A stretch of DNA of 64,000 nt from CAZUWH01 sp964624075 (lineage in GTDB: Bacteria > Pseudomonadota > Alphaproteobacteria > Rhodospirillales > Rhodospirillaceae): the NCBI GenBank assembly GCA_964624075.1, contig CAZUWH010000002.1:62001-126000 (forward strand). Direction: 5' to 3'. The position numbers were made by a program, and so were the translations under genes. How positions within the stretch are numbered: position 1 is the first letter of the stretch; each line of letters begins with the position of its first letter. Positions 45,203 to 54,551 of this stretch are shown piece after piece. The notes under the pieces are model-generated. The model made no database searches and had not been told where the DNA came from. It saw only the letters and a list, made by a program, of their open reading frames with translations.

Positions 45203-45530
45203 ATGGCCAATGAACAAGTGTGACGCACACCTACTGATCAACGCTTCGCCAGAATCTGACGCCACGAGAAGTTGAAGCCATGACCCTGACCAAGGCCGCA
45301 GCCATGCTTGAAGAGGCCAGGAAGGGTCCAGAAAGCTACGACAGCTTTTGCCTAGGAGCCGCGTTTCAATCATTTACTGTGGACGATCATCCAGGCCGAT
45401 GTTTCGGACAAGGCCAATAGGCTTCCCCCGGAGATCAAGGTAACGTGCTGTCGTTGTCGATTTTCGTGGACAGGTAGATGACCATGGCCCTGACAGAAGG
45501 GAGCAAGGACTCCGAAGCTCCTTCCTCGCC
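45203..45530 (+). pseudogene. flaF: Flagellin assembly factor FlaF, frameshifted with nonsense codon
   Basis: Fragments in three frames follow FlaF order: MANEQV at 45203, REVEAMTLTKAAAMLEEARK, LWTIIQADVSDKANRLPPEI, NVLSLSIFVDR, then TAG (45475-45477) where CAG would continue as QMTMALTEG. At least three frame changes and one nonsense codon. FlaF normally supports flagellin translation and secretion. Its loss would impair filament assembly. Confidence 0.8.
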
Positions 45531-45894
45531 TCCCTTGAGCCAGCGTCGGAAACCGGATATGGATGCAAGGGGGACCAAGGCGGTCAAGACCGAAAAGATC
45601 GCCATGTGTGAGAGCGGTTCGGGACAACCGGAACAACCGACAACACACGCAAATACCGTGGCCTGATTGTTCACCCAGCGCCCGAATGAAGGAAGCAGGA
45701 GGTTTTTTTCAAGAGCGGTTTCCAATCAGACCGCTACCGGTCTTTGCACGGCCCTCGCAACGTGAGGTCGAGACAGACAAGCGGTTTGTGTGTATGGTGA
45801 AAGTCACGGGTATGCGGCCTGAACCGCAGCTGTGTGCAGGGAGGGTTTGCCCCCCTCCTGATCATCATTCTTAATCACCTGAAGGGAAGCACGG
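45531..45894. other. Gap upstream of the heme-oxygenase-like gene
   Basis: About 360 bases with no supported gene. Open frames on both strands here lack family resemblance. The final bases AAGGGAAGCACGG supply the Shine-Dalgarno of the next gene. Confidence 0.45.
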
Positions 45895-47103
45895 ATGACG
45901 ATCACCAATCATTCCGACCTTCTGGTCATGCAGGGCGAAAGCCTGATCGTACCGCCCGAAGTCCATCCCTTGTCTGACCTGCTTGATCTCAGCCCAGAGG
46001 AGGTGCTGGCAGCGTTCCGGATCCGGCAGGCTCGTGATTTTTCCTCTATTATTGCGGCGCTGCATGATCCAAATGCTCCTGTGGGCCGGCTGTTGACCAG
46101 TCTGCGCCTCCTAGGGGGTGCAGAGAACGCCTTCGCCCGTGGCATCCTGTTCCAGACCGGCCTCTTGACCGCCCTGTTCAAGGATCTGCACGATCACGTG
46201 ATGGAGCATCCGGTATGGCGCCATCCGTTCTTCGTCCGCATCTTTCGGGGTCATTTCGATCGGACCGCCCTGGAGGCCTTTGTCGTTGCCTATTTCAACC
46301 AGATCAAGAACACCCGCCAGTGTGTAGCCCTGACCGCCGGTCGTTTCCATGGACTGATGGGATTGCCGTTCGGGTCATTGAATGAACGCCTGTCCGAACT
46401 GACCCAGATCGTCCTGGCCCACCTGATCGCCGATGAATATGGTGTGGCTGCCACCCGTCCCTCTCCTGCTCTTGACCATCTGCTGGCTGCTACCACGACG
46501 CATATCGGGCTTTACCGCCGTCTGCTGGACGGACTCGCCATTCCCGCCACTGCCCAGGACCAGCCCATGCTGCCGGAGGTGGCCGATAATGTGCTGATCC
46601 AGCGGCTTGTTGCGAGTGCCCCGCTCTTCACGCCACTGGAGGCGCTGGCCTCGGTTGGATTGGGCATGGAATGGGGCGTACCCGAATTCTTTTCACTGCT
46701 GCTTGGCGGATTGATCCGTTTTGCCTACCGTGAGGGTGTGCCCCTGACCCGCTACCATCTGGCAGCGCTGAGCGAGCATGTCTACTGTGACATCGGGCAT
46801 GCGATTGCGGTGATGACGGTGACTGCCATGCATGTGCATCACCCCGAGGACGTGGCCAGCATCAAGACGGCCGTGAACATTCTGATGAGTGGTCGCTATG
46901 CCATGATGAGTGGCCTGTATCGTCATGTCTTTGGCGAATCCTGTCCAGGTCCGGAGAACATCGGTCTGAAAGTACGTTACCATATCACCGATCGCCGTAT
47001 CGAAACAGCCCTGCAACGGGCCCGTGCAGCCGCAGACCCCGCAATGGTCCACGCTTTTCAGACTTGGCGCGACAATCAAGCCGTGCCGTTCGTGTTTGCG
47101 TGA
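45895..47103 (+). CDS. Heme-oxygenase-like (TENA/PqqC-fold) putative diiron oxidase
   Basis: 402-residue protein whose middle and C-terminal parts look like the helical TENA/PqqC/heme-oxygenase fold. HPVWRHPFFVRIF (from residue 105) and ALEAFVVAYFNQIKNT (from 125) resemble the first helices of PqqC/CADD-type proteins. Candidate metal ligands are E168, E181 in LIADEYG, E259 in GMEWGVPEFF, and the cluster E294, D299, H302 in SEHVYCDIGHA. That last pattern is like the third-helix ligands of heme-oxygenase-like diiron oxidases. The N-terminal 90 residues are not recognised. No signal peptide or membrane helix. A good Shine-Dalgarno (AAGGGAAG) precedes ATG 45895. It is flanked by dead flaF and dead GH15 genes, with no obvious substrate-giving partner. 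Function is not assigned; an O2-dependent oxidation, cleavage or cofactor step is the reasonable expectation. Confidence 0.65.
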   Translation: MTITNHSDLLVMQGESLIVPPEVHPLSDLLDLSPEEVLAAFRIRQARDFSSIIAALHDPNAPVGRLLTSLRLLGGAENAFARGILFQTGLLTALFKDLHDHVMEHPVWRHPFFVRIFRGHFDRTALEAFVVAYFNQIKNTRQCVALTAGRFHGLMGLPFGSLNERLSELTQIVLAHLIADEYGVAATRPSPALDHLLAATTTHIGLYRRLLDGLAIPATAQDQPMLPEVADNVLIQRLVASAPLFTPLEALASVGLGMEWGVPEFFSLLLGGLIRFAYREGVPLTRYHLAALSEHVYCDIGHAIAVMTVTAMHVHHPEDVASIKTAVNILMSGRYAMMSGLYRHVFGESCPGPENIGLKVRYHITDRRIETALQRARAAADPAMVHAFQTWRDNQAVPFVFA

Positions 47104-47150
47104 AGCGGGGTAGGGACCGAACGCCTTTCAATGCGTGTTGCGGACGCGGT

Positions 47151-47197
47151 GGGCATTTGCGCAGGTGTCATGCGTGACGCTCAAGGGTATTATTGCA
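47151..47197 (+). repeat. Dispersed repeat E, copy 2
   Basis: GGGCATTTGCGCAGGTGTCA then TGCGTGACGCTCAAGGGTAT. Same block order as 531-577. Confidence 0.55.
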
Positions 47198-47287
47198 ATG
47201 GCACTTATTACAGCGGCCCTAGAGAAGGAAAAGAAAACACCCTGCTTCCCCAGGCCATGCAGGCGAATCCGCCTCGTCAAACGGAAT

Positions 47288-48745
47288 TCAGAACGTTTCC
47301 TCCCAATGCCGTGACAGGCGCATCGCGCAATTGATAAGGCCAACCGTCGAATAGGTCTGCGGGAAGTTGCCCCATAACTCCCTGCTGCGATGATCGATGT
47401 CCTCAGACGGCAGGCCGAGTGGATTGCGATAGGTGAGAATGATCTCGAACAGCTCCCGCGCCTCCTGACGGCGCCCCAGCGTAGCAAGGGCATCGATATA
47501 CCAGAATACGCTGATAAGGTGTGCCCAGCGGCCATTGTGCGTAGCTCCCAGGGTCCGGCGTCTGGTTTGTCGAACGCGACAATTGCCCGGTTGCCCAGAC
47601 GCTCGAGCTGTTCGAACAGCGCCATATCGTTGGAACGGATAAGTCTCTGGTCGAAGAAAATATGAGTCGAAGCCAGAACCACACTGCCGTAGACGTCGTT
47701 TTGCACCTGAAGGTGAACCTGGTTGCCAATGCGGACAGGACCGAATCCCCGATAGCCGGCAAGATGGGGGATAATCCGTTCATCGGGCGAGGTATCGCGG
47801 GTGGTTCCGTAGACAGGGTGCAGTTTGCCCTCGGTGGCTTCCTCGACAAAAAATATCACCTGATGGAAGCGGAGATAGCTCTCCATCGTTCTGGTGACAC
47901 CCAGGCGGTTTTGAAGCGCGTGGATGACGAAGTAGGCATCACACGCAGCCAGCAGAAACGGTAGTCCCAGATGCGCTCTGTTTCAGGAGCTTCCAGGACC
48001 GAGGTGGTCAGCGCAGCGACGATGGCTCCGGTTTCTTCGAAGTTGCACATCTTCGTGATAGCTGCCCGGATGACCGCGCCCTGCCATTCGAAGGGAATGG
48101 ACAGCGAGCGGACCTAGGTACGCCAGTGGCCCCAGCATGCGTTCGAACAGATCGCATATGGTCATCTTGATGCCGGCCTGAAGGCTTTCGTTACTCCCCA
48201 GCAGCATGTCGATAGGACGGTCGAGAACGAGAACGGGTGCTCTTCGATGATGTAGGAAATGGTGGCGTTGGTCGTCAGGCGCAGTGTCTGGGCCGGTGAA
48301 ACGTACCGGATATGGTTGCTGCCTATGGTTATATACGGTTTCAATCCGCTGTTCTCAAAACGGGGGCGCAGCCAGATCAACAGGCGTGGACACCCCTGCA
48401 CCGGTCTGATCCGTCGAACGATCATCGGTGGACGGTAGATACGTTCGTATATGACAAAACGCGGAGTAGAATCGGTGATCTCCGCTACGCTGCCATGATA
48501 GTCATAAAGAGTTGTCCGCAGAACAGCTTAGTTCAACAGATAGTTCTGATCTGAATGAAGCTGATCGACCAGTTCCAGCGCGAACAATCCGTCTTGCGTC
48601 GCCGTTGGGCAACTGTTCAGCAGCGTGGAGAAGACGGCATCGCCGTCCAGACAGGGGGAAAGCAGGCCCAAACGATGGCGGCCTTGGAATCGATCGGGGC
48701 CGCGATGTTGCAGTTGCCGATGACACCGAGTTCAAGCGTGTTCAT
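47288..48745 (-). pseudogene. Glycoside hydrolase family 15 (glucoamylase/trehalase-like), decayed
   Basis: Minus-strand fragments in different frames follow a GH15 protein from start to stop. MNTLELGVIGNCNIAAPIDS at 48745, IVWACFP, RIWDYRFCWLRD-like (about 47990), MESYLRFHQVIFF, VYGTTRDTSPDERIIPHLAG, YRGFGPVRIGNQ, VQNDVYGSVVLASTHIF and WELRTMAAGHTLSA. The C-terminus is LWGNFPQTYSTVGLINCAMR then LSRHWEETF with a stop at 47288-47290. At least six frame changes. Overall length is about 80 per cent of a normal 600-residue enzyme. In life it would have hydrolysed alpha-glucosides. Confidence 0.88.
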
Positions 48746-48937
48746 TTCCGATAATACCTTCCCCATCAGGATCGTCTCGCGCCAACGGAAATGACTGCGA
48801 CCCTCCTCTTACCGCGCAACACGCGAGAGACAGAGGGGAAGCTCCCGAATTTTTCATTCTTTACCTTTGCCCGAAAGGGTGGACTCTTTCACCATCACCA
48901 TGTCATTCGGAACAGCGTTGCCGCTCGGCAGAATGGG

Positions 48938-50074
48938 TCAGGAATCCTGAGGACGGTGAATCCATCCTCCGCCCAGGAGACGGTCGCCTTGGTAAAAAAC
49001 GCAGGCTTGACCGGGGGCAATGCCCGCGAAAGGTGCAGAAAGCCTGACGTGCGCCGCACCGTCCGGATGACCATAAAGCATCGCTGGCAGAGGATTATGC
49101 ATGGAGCGCAATCTCACCGTTACGGCTCTCCCTGTAGCCGGGGGAGCCTCACTCTCTCCCAGCCAGTTGACCTCTCTCAACGCGAAACAGTCCCGCAAAA
49201 GGGCCGCATGGGGCCCAACAATCACGCGCTGCGTAGCCGGTTCCAGATGGACCACATATAAAGGCTCATGCGCGCCACCGATGCCAAGGCCACGGCGCTG
49301 CCCGATGGTATAATGTACAACTCCCCGGTGCTGACCCAGGATCCGGCCATCCATGTGCATAATGTCGCCGGGCTTGACCATTTCCGGCCGCACGGTCTGC
49401 ACGATCTGACCATAATCGCCGTCAGGTACGAAACAGATATCCTGGCTGTCGGGCTTTTCGGCCACCGGCAGCCCCAGACGACGGGCATGGGCACGGGTTT
49501 CCTCCTTGTCCGTCAGCTCTCCCAACGGAAAACGCAAAAAGCCAAGTTGGTCACGGGTGGTGGCGAACAGGAAGTAACTCTGATCCCGCACACGGTCACG
49601 GCTCCGCCACAGTTCAGGACCATCGGGCCCTTCTCGCCTGCAGACGTAGTGACCGGTCGCCAGACCCTCGGCTTCCAGCAGGCGAGCGGCGGCAAGCAGA
49701 TCGCGGAACTTGACGGTTCTATTGCAGAGAATGCAGGGCACCGGCGTTTCGCCGCGACCATAGGACTCGGCGAAAGGAACAATGACGTCATTAAAAAACG
49801 ACTGTCTGTGATCAAGCACATAATGCGGAATACCAATCCGCTCAGCCACCCGGCGGGCATCGGCCACGTCTCTGCCGCCGCAACAGGGACGCGCCCCGTT
49901 CGAATCGATGGTACCACCGTCGAGGTGCAAGGTCATGCCAATGACCTGGTAGCCCTGTTCCTTGAGCAGGGCAGCAGTCACCGCGCTGTCTACACCGCCG
50001 GACATTGCCACCACCACCCGGCCCCCAGTCACGCGAAGTCCCCCTGCCTTGTGGAAGGGAAGGAGAGGCCACAT
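48938..50074 (-). CDS. mnmA: tRNA-specific 2-thiouridylase MnmA
   Basis: Thiolates U34 of tRNA(Lys), (Glu) and (Gln). 378 residues. The PP-loop is VVVAMSGGVDSAVTAALLKEQGY. Catalytic cysteines lie in CILCNRTVKF and in DSQDICFVPDGDY. GHYVCRREG and VVHYTIGQRRGLGIGG are further signatures. ATG 50074 is used, although a GTG 14 codons later (VTGGRVVVAMSGG) is also possible. It lies 80 bases downstream of gatB on the same strand. Confidence 0.95.
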   Translation of the reverse strand: MWPLLPFHKAGGLRVTGGRVVVAMSGGVDSAVTAALLKEQGYQVIGMTLHLDGGTIDSNGARPCCGGRDVADARRVAERIGIPHYVLDHRQSFFNDVIVPFAESYGRGETPVPCILCNRTVKFRDLLAAARLLEAEGLATGHYVCRREGPDGPELWRSRDRVRDQSYFLFATTRDQLGFLRFPLGELTDKEETRAHARRLGLPVAEKPDSQDICFVPDGDYGQIVQTVRPEMVKPGDIMHMDGRILGQHRGVVHYTIGQRRGLGIGGAHEPLYVVHLEPATQRVIVGPHAALLRDCFALREVNWLGESEAPPATGRAVTVRLRSMHNPLPAMLYGHPDGAAHVRLSAPFAGIAPGQACVFYQGDRLLGGGWIHRPQDS

Positions 50075-50153
50075 CTTCCCCGCATGCTATTTCGTCCAAA
50101 CATGAAAAACTCCACTGAGAAAGAGGCACGGCCTCTTCAACCCCTCCGGATCT

Positions 50154-51620
50154 TTAACCCTTCAACCTAGCCCGCAGCAAGTCGTTCAATAGAGACGGAC
50201 TGGCTTTGCCGCCCATGGCCTTCATCACTTGCCCCACGAACCAGCCTAACAGTTTTTCCTGCCCACCCCGGTATTGGGTCACCTTGTCGGCATTGCGTGC
50301 CAAGACATTCTCGATCGCCGTTTCGATCGCGCTCGTGTCGGTGACCTGCCTCAGGTTCCTTTCGGCAACGATCGTCGCCGGTTCCCGACCGGTCTCCAGC
50401 ATGATCTCAAACACGTCCTTAGCGATACGCCCCGAGATAGTATGATCGGCCATCAGGTCAAGGAGCCTGCCAAAATTTTCAGCCGGAACTGGACTATCGG
50501 TGATCTCCTGTCCCCGCTTGTTGAGGGCGCCGAACAGATTGGTGATGACCCAATTGGCAGTGATCTTGGGGTCACGGCCCTGCGCCACCGTTTCGTAATA
50601 GTCGGCGGTTGCCAGATCCTCGACCAGGACCCCGGCATCATAGGCGGGCAGGCCATAGGCGCGCATGAAACGGGCCTTCTTCTGATCGGGCAGTTCGGGA
50701 AGGCTGGCCCGGATGCGTTCGATGAAGGCGTCATCGAGTTCAAGCGGCAACAGGTCGGGATCGGGGAAATAGCGGTAATCATGGGCCATTTCCTTGGTCC
50801 GCATCGGTCGGGTGACCCCCTTGCCGGCATCGAACAGCCGGGTTTCCTGCCCAACCCGCCCGCCGGCTTCATAGACTGCGACCTGGCGGCGGGCTTCATA
50901 GGCGATTGCCTGGGTCATGAAGCGCACCGAGTTGACGTTCTTGATCTCACAACGTGTACGGAAGTCCTCTCCGTCATGACGCACTGACACGTTGATGTCG
51001 CAGCGCAGCGATCCTTCCTGCATGTTGCCGTCACAGGTGCCAAGATAACGCATGATTGACCGTAACTTATGGACGCAAGCTGTGGCTTCATCCGGACCGC
51101 GCATGTCGGGCCGGAAGACGATTTCCATCAAAGCGACGCCAGCCCGATTCAGATCAATGAACGACCGGGTTGGGTGCTGATCGTGAAGGGACTTGCCGGC
51201 ATCCTGTTCCAGGTGCAGGCGTTCGATGCCGACCGAACGCGTGGAACCGTCAGGCAGGTCGATGGTCATGACGCCATTCCCCACGATCGGCTGTTCGTAC
51301 TGGCTGATCTGATAACCAGAGGGCAAGTCGGCATAAAAATAGTTCTTGCGCGCGAACACCGAGCGTTTGTTGATGTGGGCGTTGAGGCCAAGGCCGGTTC
51401 GCACGGCCTGTTCGACGCAGTGGGCGTTGATAACCGGCAGCATGCCGGGAAAGGCGGCATCAACAAAGGAAACCTGTGTGTTAGGGGTGGCTCCGAAAGC
51501 GGTGGCGGCGCCTGAGAACAGCTTAGCCCTGGAAATGACCTGGGCATGGACTTCAAGCCCGATCACCACTTCCCATGGTCCCGTTTCCCCTATGATGACG
51601 TAGGTCGTCATAGCGGTCAT
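50154..51620 (-). CDS. gatB: Aspartyl/glutamyl-tRNA amidotransferase subunit B
   Basis: Kinase/tRNA-binding subunit of GatCAB, which converts Glu-tRNA(Gln) and Asp-tRNA(Asn) to the amides. 488 residues with WEVVIGLEVHAQV, KNYFYADLPSGYQISQYEQP, LHLEQDAGKS and EIKNVNSVRFM. The C-terminal YqeY-like tail is LLGWFVGQVMKAMGGKASP. ATG 51620 overlaps the gatA stop as ATGA, confirming the start and coupling. Presence of the full trio suggests that the cell uses the indirect pathway for Gln or Asn tRNA. Confidence 0.96.
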   Translation of the reverse strand: MTAMTTYVIIGETGPWEVVIGLEVHAQVISRAKLFSGAATAFGATPNTQVSFVDAAFPGMLPVINAHCVEQAVRTGLGLNAHINKRSVFARKNYFYADLPSGYQISQYEQPIVGNGVMTIDLPDGSTRSVGIERLHLEQDAGKSLHDQHPTRSFIDLNRAGVALMEIVFRPDMRGPDEATACVHKLRSIMRYLGTCDGNMQEGSLRCDINVSVRHDGEDFRTRCEIKNVNSVRFMTQAIAYEARRQVAVYEAGGRVGQETRLFDAGKGVTRPMRTKEMAHDYRYFPDPDLLPLELDDAFIERIRASLPELPDQKKARFMRAYGLPAYDAGVLVEDLATADYYETVAQGRDPKITANWVITNLFGALNKRGQEITDSPVPAENFGRLLDLMADHTISGRIAKDVFEIMLETGREPATIVAERNLRQVTDTSAIETAIENVLARNADKVTQYRGGQEKLLGWFVGQVMKAMGGKASPSLLNDLLRARLKG

Positions 51621-53119
51621 GGCCTGATCCCTTCTTCGTTCACGGCCAGCGGCGGACGGGCGGTAAACCGGGCCGCGGCTTCCATCACGTCCCCCACCGT
51701 CAGGACGGTTTCCTCGTCGAACGGCCGGCCGATGATCTGCAATCCCAAAGGCAGGCCATCGGCGGAGAGACCCATTGGTACACTCAAGCCCGGCAGGCCG
51801 GCCAGGGAAGTGGGTACGGTGAAGATATCGTTCAGGTACATGGCAATGGGATCATCCATCTTCTCCCCTATGGCGAAAGCCGGCGTGGGGGCAGTCGGGG
51901 TCAGGATCACGTCCACGATCTCGAACGCCTGACGGAAATCGCGGGCGATCAAAGCCCGGACCTTCTGGGCCTTCAGGTAATAGGCGTCGTAATAGCCCGC
52001 CGACAGGACATAGGCCCCGATGAGGACCCGCCGCCGTACCTCCCGCCCAAAACCAGCGGCGCGGGTTTTCACGTACATGTCATCAAGCGAACCATCCCCT
52101 TCCACCCGCAGACCGAACCGCACCCCGTCGTAGCGGGCAAGGTTAGATGATGCTTCGGCCGGGGCGATAATGTAATAGCTCGCGAGCGCGTATTCCGTGT
52201 GTGGCAGGCTGATCTCGACCGCCCTTGCCCCGGCTGCCTCCAGCCAGCCGATGCCCTGGTCCCACAGGGCGGCGATTTCGGCATTGAGCCCCGCCGGCCG
52301 GTACTCGCGCGGGATGCCAACCTTCAGACCGCGGATGTCACCACGCAACGCCACCTCGAAATCCGGCACCGGGACGGGGGCGGAAGTGGAATCCTTCGGA
52401 TCATGGCCGCACATGGCGCCCAGCATGATGGCGGCATCGCGTACGGTACGGGTCATCGCCCCGGCCTGGTCCAGGGAACTCGCAAAAGCGACGATTCCCC
52501 ATCGCGAGCAGCGGCCATAGGTGGGCTTGATGCCAACGATGCCGCAGAAGGCCGCCGGCTGGCGAATGGAACCGCCGGTATCGGTACCGGTTGCCGCAAG
52601 GCACAACCGTGCTGCCACCGCTGCCGCTGATCCCCCCGATGAACCACCTGGGACCAGCCGCACCTCCGATGCGCTCTGCCGCCGCCAGGGGTTGAGAACG
52701 CCGCCGTAATGGCTGGTCATGTTGGAGGAACCCATGGCGAACTCATCCAGATTGGTCTTGCCCAGCATCACGGCGCCCGCCGCTTTCAGCCGGGCCGAGA
52801 CGGTCGATTCATAGGGGGGCCTGAAGCCGTCCAGGATGTGTGAACCGGCGGTGGTCAAGATGTCTCTGGTGCAGAACAGATCCTTCATACCGATGGGAAG
52901 CCCTTCCATCGCCCCTTCTTTCTGGCCGGTACGGCGGCGGGCATCGGAAGCTTTCGCAAGCGCCAGGGCATGGTCAGGGGTTTCGGTAATGAAGGCGTTG
53001 AGAAGGCGCCCCTGTTCCATCGCCCGCAAGTGCGCCTGGGTCAGTTCAACGGCCGTGAAGTCGCCATGCTCCAGGCCGGCACGTGCCTCGGCCAGGGTCA
53101 GGTCGGTGAAGGCAGTCAT
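51617..53119 (-). CDS. gatA: Aspartyl/glutamyl-tRNA amidotransferase subunit A
   Basis: Amidase-signature subunit that releases ammonia from glutamine. 500 residues. The Ser-cisSer-Lys triad is visible: Lys in GMKDLFCT (about residue 78), the serines in VPGGSSGGSAAAVAARL, and the TDTGGSIRQPAAFCG loop. It starts 12 bases after gatC and overlaps gatB, so gatCAB is one operon. Confidence 0.97.
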   Translation of the reverse strand: MTAFTDLTLAEARAGLEHGDFTAVELTQAHLRAMEQGRLLNAFITETPDHALALAKASDARRRTGQKEGAMEGLPIGMKDLFCTRDILTTAGSHILDGFRPPYESTVSARLKAAGAVMLGKTNLDEFAMGSSNMTSHYGGVLNPWRRQSASEVRLVPGGSSGGSAAAVAARLCLAATGTDTGGSIRQPAAFCGIVGIKPTYGRCSRWGIVAFASSLDQAGAMTRTVRDAAIMLGAMCGHDPKDSTSAPVPVPDFEVALRGDIRGLKVGIPREYRPAGLNAEIAALWDQGIGWLEAAGARAVEISLPHTEYALASYYIIAPAEASSNLARYDGVRFGLRVEGDGSLDDMYVKTRAAGFGREVRRRVLIGAYVLSAGYYDAYYLKAQKVRALIARDFRQAFEIVDVILTPTAPTPAFAIGEKMDDPIAMYLNDIFTVPTSLAGLPGLSVPMGLSADGLPLGLQIIGRPFDEETVLTVGDVMEAAARFTARPPLAVNEEGIRP

Positions 53120-53131
53120 GGTTTTTCTCCC

Positions 53132-53419
53132 TCACTCCACGACCTTGGGCACCAGGAAGAATCCTTCGGCCGAGTCGGGTGCGTTGGCGAGCACAGAGTC
53201 GGCGCAGGCACCGTCGGTGATGTCGTCATCCCGCCACGACAGGTGCATGGCGGTAGCGCTCGTCATGGGGGCAATACCGGTTGTATCCACCGTCTGCAAT
53301 TGCTCGATCCAATGCAAAATGGAGGACAGTTCACCGGCGAGCGGCGCTAGCTCCTCCTCTGGCGTATCGATGCGGGCCAGAAAGGCGATGGTACGAACGG
53401 TGGCTTTATCCAACAACAT
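53132..53419 (-). CDS. gatC: Aspartyl/glutamyl-tRNA amidotransferase subunit C
   Basis: Small subunit wrapping around GatA and GatB. 95 residues: VRTIAFLARIDTPEEELAPL then LSSILHWIEQLQTVDTTGI and RDDDITDG near the end. First gene of the gatCAB operon, divergent from ruvX with about 120 bases between. Confidence 0.93.
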   Translation of the reverse strand: MLLDKATVRTIAFLARIDTPEEELAPLAGELSSILHWIEQLQTVDTTGIAPMTSATAMHLSWRDDDITDGACADSVLANAPDSAEGFFLVPKVVE

Positions 53420-53508
53420 CGGTTATTTTTCTCCCTGCCGACGCAACGCCATGCCTCCTGGTACGGAGGGCATCGCAACGCCAACGATGGCACAAAGATT
53501 TCACACTA

Positions 53509-53544
53509 ACTTATCACTTGGCATGGACTTATCACTTGGCATGA
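53509..53544 (+). repeat. Tandem 18-bp duplication over the ruvX start
   Basis: ACTTATCACTTGGCATGG (53509-53526) is repeated at 53527-53544 with only the last base changed. Because the unit is 18 bases and contains ATG, it creates two in-frame starts six codons apart (53523 and 53541). Confidence 0.9.
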
Positions 53545-54014
53545 CGATTCGCAACCTATTGCAGCTCAAGGCTCTTCTCAAACCCGGGCAGCCTCTGCTC
53601 GGTCTCGATCTGGGGCACAAGACGCTTGGTCTTGCGCTTTCCGATGTGTCGCTGACCGTGGCAACCCCCCTGGGGGTGGTGGAACGGCAGAGTCTGGTCA
53701 AGGACATTGGGGCCTTGATCCGAGCCATGCATGCCCACGACGTTGGCGGGCTGGTGATCGGTCTGCCGCTGCAAATGGACGGCACGGAAGGCACACAGGC
53801 CGCAGCCACCCGTGCCTTTGTCCTCGCCGTGTTGCAACGGGTTGATGTCGAGATCGCCTTCTGGGACGAGCGGTTGTCCTCGGTGGCGGTAGAACGAATG
53901 TTGATCACGGAGGCGGACTTGAGCCGCAAGCGCCGCAAGGCAGTCCTCGACAGGGCAGCGGCGGCCTATATTCTGCAAGGCGTCCTGGATTACCTGGCCA
54001 ATGTTGCCGCATGA
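53541..54014 (+). CDS. ruvX: Holliday-junction resolvase-like nuclease RuvX/YqgF
   Basis: RNase H-fold protein involved in processing the 5' end of pre-16S rRNA. 157 residues. GLDLGHKTLGLALSD holds the first acidic residue, GGLVIGLPLQMDGTEG follows, then FWDERLSSVAVER and DRAAAAYILQGVLD. I give ATG 53541 (MTIRNLLQL), but ATG 53523 gives MDLSLG in front because of the duplication described at this site. Divergence from gatC is the common alphaproteobacterial arrangement. Confidence 0.92.
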   Translation: MTIRNLLQLKALLKPGQPLLGLDLGHKTLGLALSDVSLTVATPLGVVERQSLVKDIGALIRAMHAHDVGGLVIGLPLQMDGTEGTQAAATRAFVLAVLQRVDVEIAFWDERLSSVAVERMLITEADLSRKRRKAVLDRAAAAYILQGVLDYLANVAA

Positions 54015-54280
54015 TGGCCGAATCAGGAACCGGGGGATAATGATACTTGATCCCTCGACGCAGCAGGTAGAATTGAGGTGACACCGTTCCAGCAATTCTC
54101 GGTATGGCATTGATGCTTCTTCTGCCAATTCTGCTAATCAGTGTCATTCCTATAATGAGAATCGCTGACACTATTCGCAAAGGAGAAAACGGGAGCCCGG
54201 CCTTCGCGAAACATCCCCTTGCGCGTCGTGTGGACGAACCAGAATCCGGCCCGGCGCACCTGAGTTTGGAGACGGGTCCT
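54015..54280. other. Gap between ruvX and the cheR remnant
   Basis: No gene supported in about 265 bases. Repeat B copy 2 (54130-54167) occupies the middle. Some deleted che sequence may once have lain here. Confidence 0.5.
54130..54167 (+). repeat. Dispersed repeat B, copy 2
   Basis: AATCAGTGTCATTCCTATAA continued by TGAGAATCGCTG; differs from copy 3 at one or two positions in the shared 32 bases. Confidence 0.8.
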
Positions 54281-54551
54281 TCAACGTGCGGTGCTGGCCA
54301 TGACGGATGTGCCGGCGAAAGCGCCTGGGCTGTTCACGGCGTAAATCCCCCGTTGACCGGTGATGGGTTTGAACTTTTCCGAAATGCCGAGAACCGTTTC
54401 CGCACCGCCTAGATAAAGAACACCATCTTCTGCCATCAGACGGGCGATATTGTCCAGGACGGAGGTTTTTGTGGGCTGATCGAAATAAATCAGGACGTTA
54501 CGGAAGAACACTACATCGAACTGGCTCAGGGAACGCAGGGCAATCGGCTGC
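54281..54551 (-). pseudogene. cheR: Chemotaxis methyltransferase CheR, C-terminal remnant
   Basis: Minus-strand frame reads PIALRSLSQFDVVFFRNVLI, YFDQPTKTSVLDNIARLMAE, DGVLYLGGAETVLGISEKF, the SAM-binding and C-terminal part of CheR. About two thirds of the protein, including the N-terminal domain, is missing. Its left-over 5' end is joined directly to the cheY remnant at about 54551, so one deletion removed the end of cheY, all of any cheB between them and the start of cheR. Confidence 0.85.

Noticed and set aside
49268..50170. 300-residue plus-strand open frame
   Set aside because: Antisense to mnmA, which carries all catalytic cysteines.
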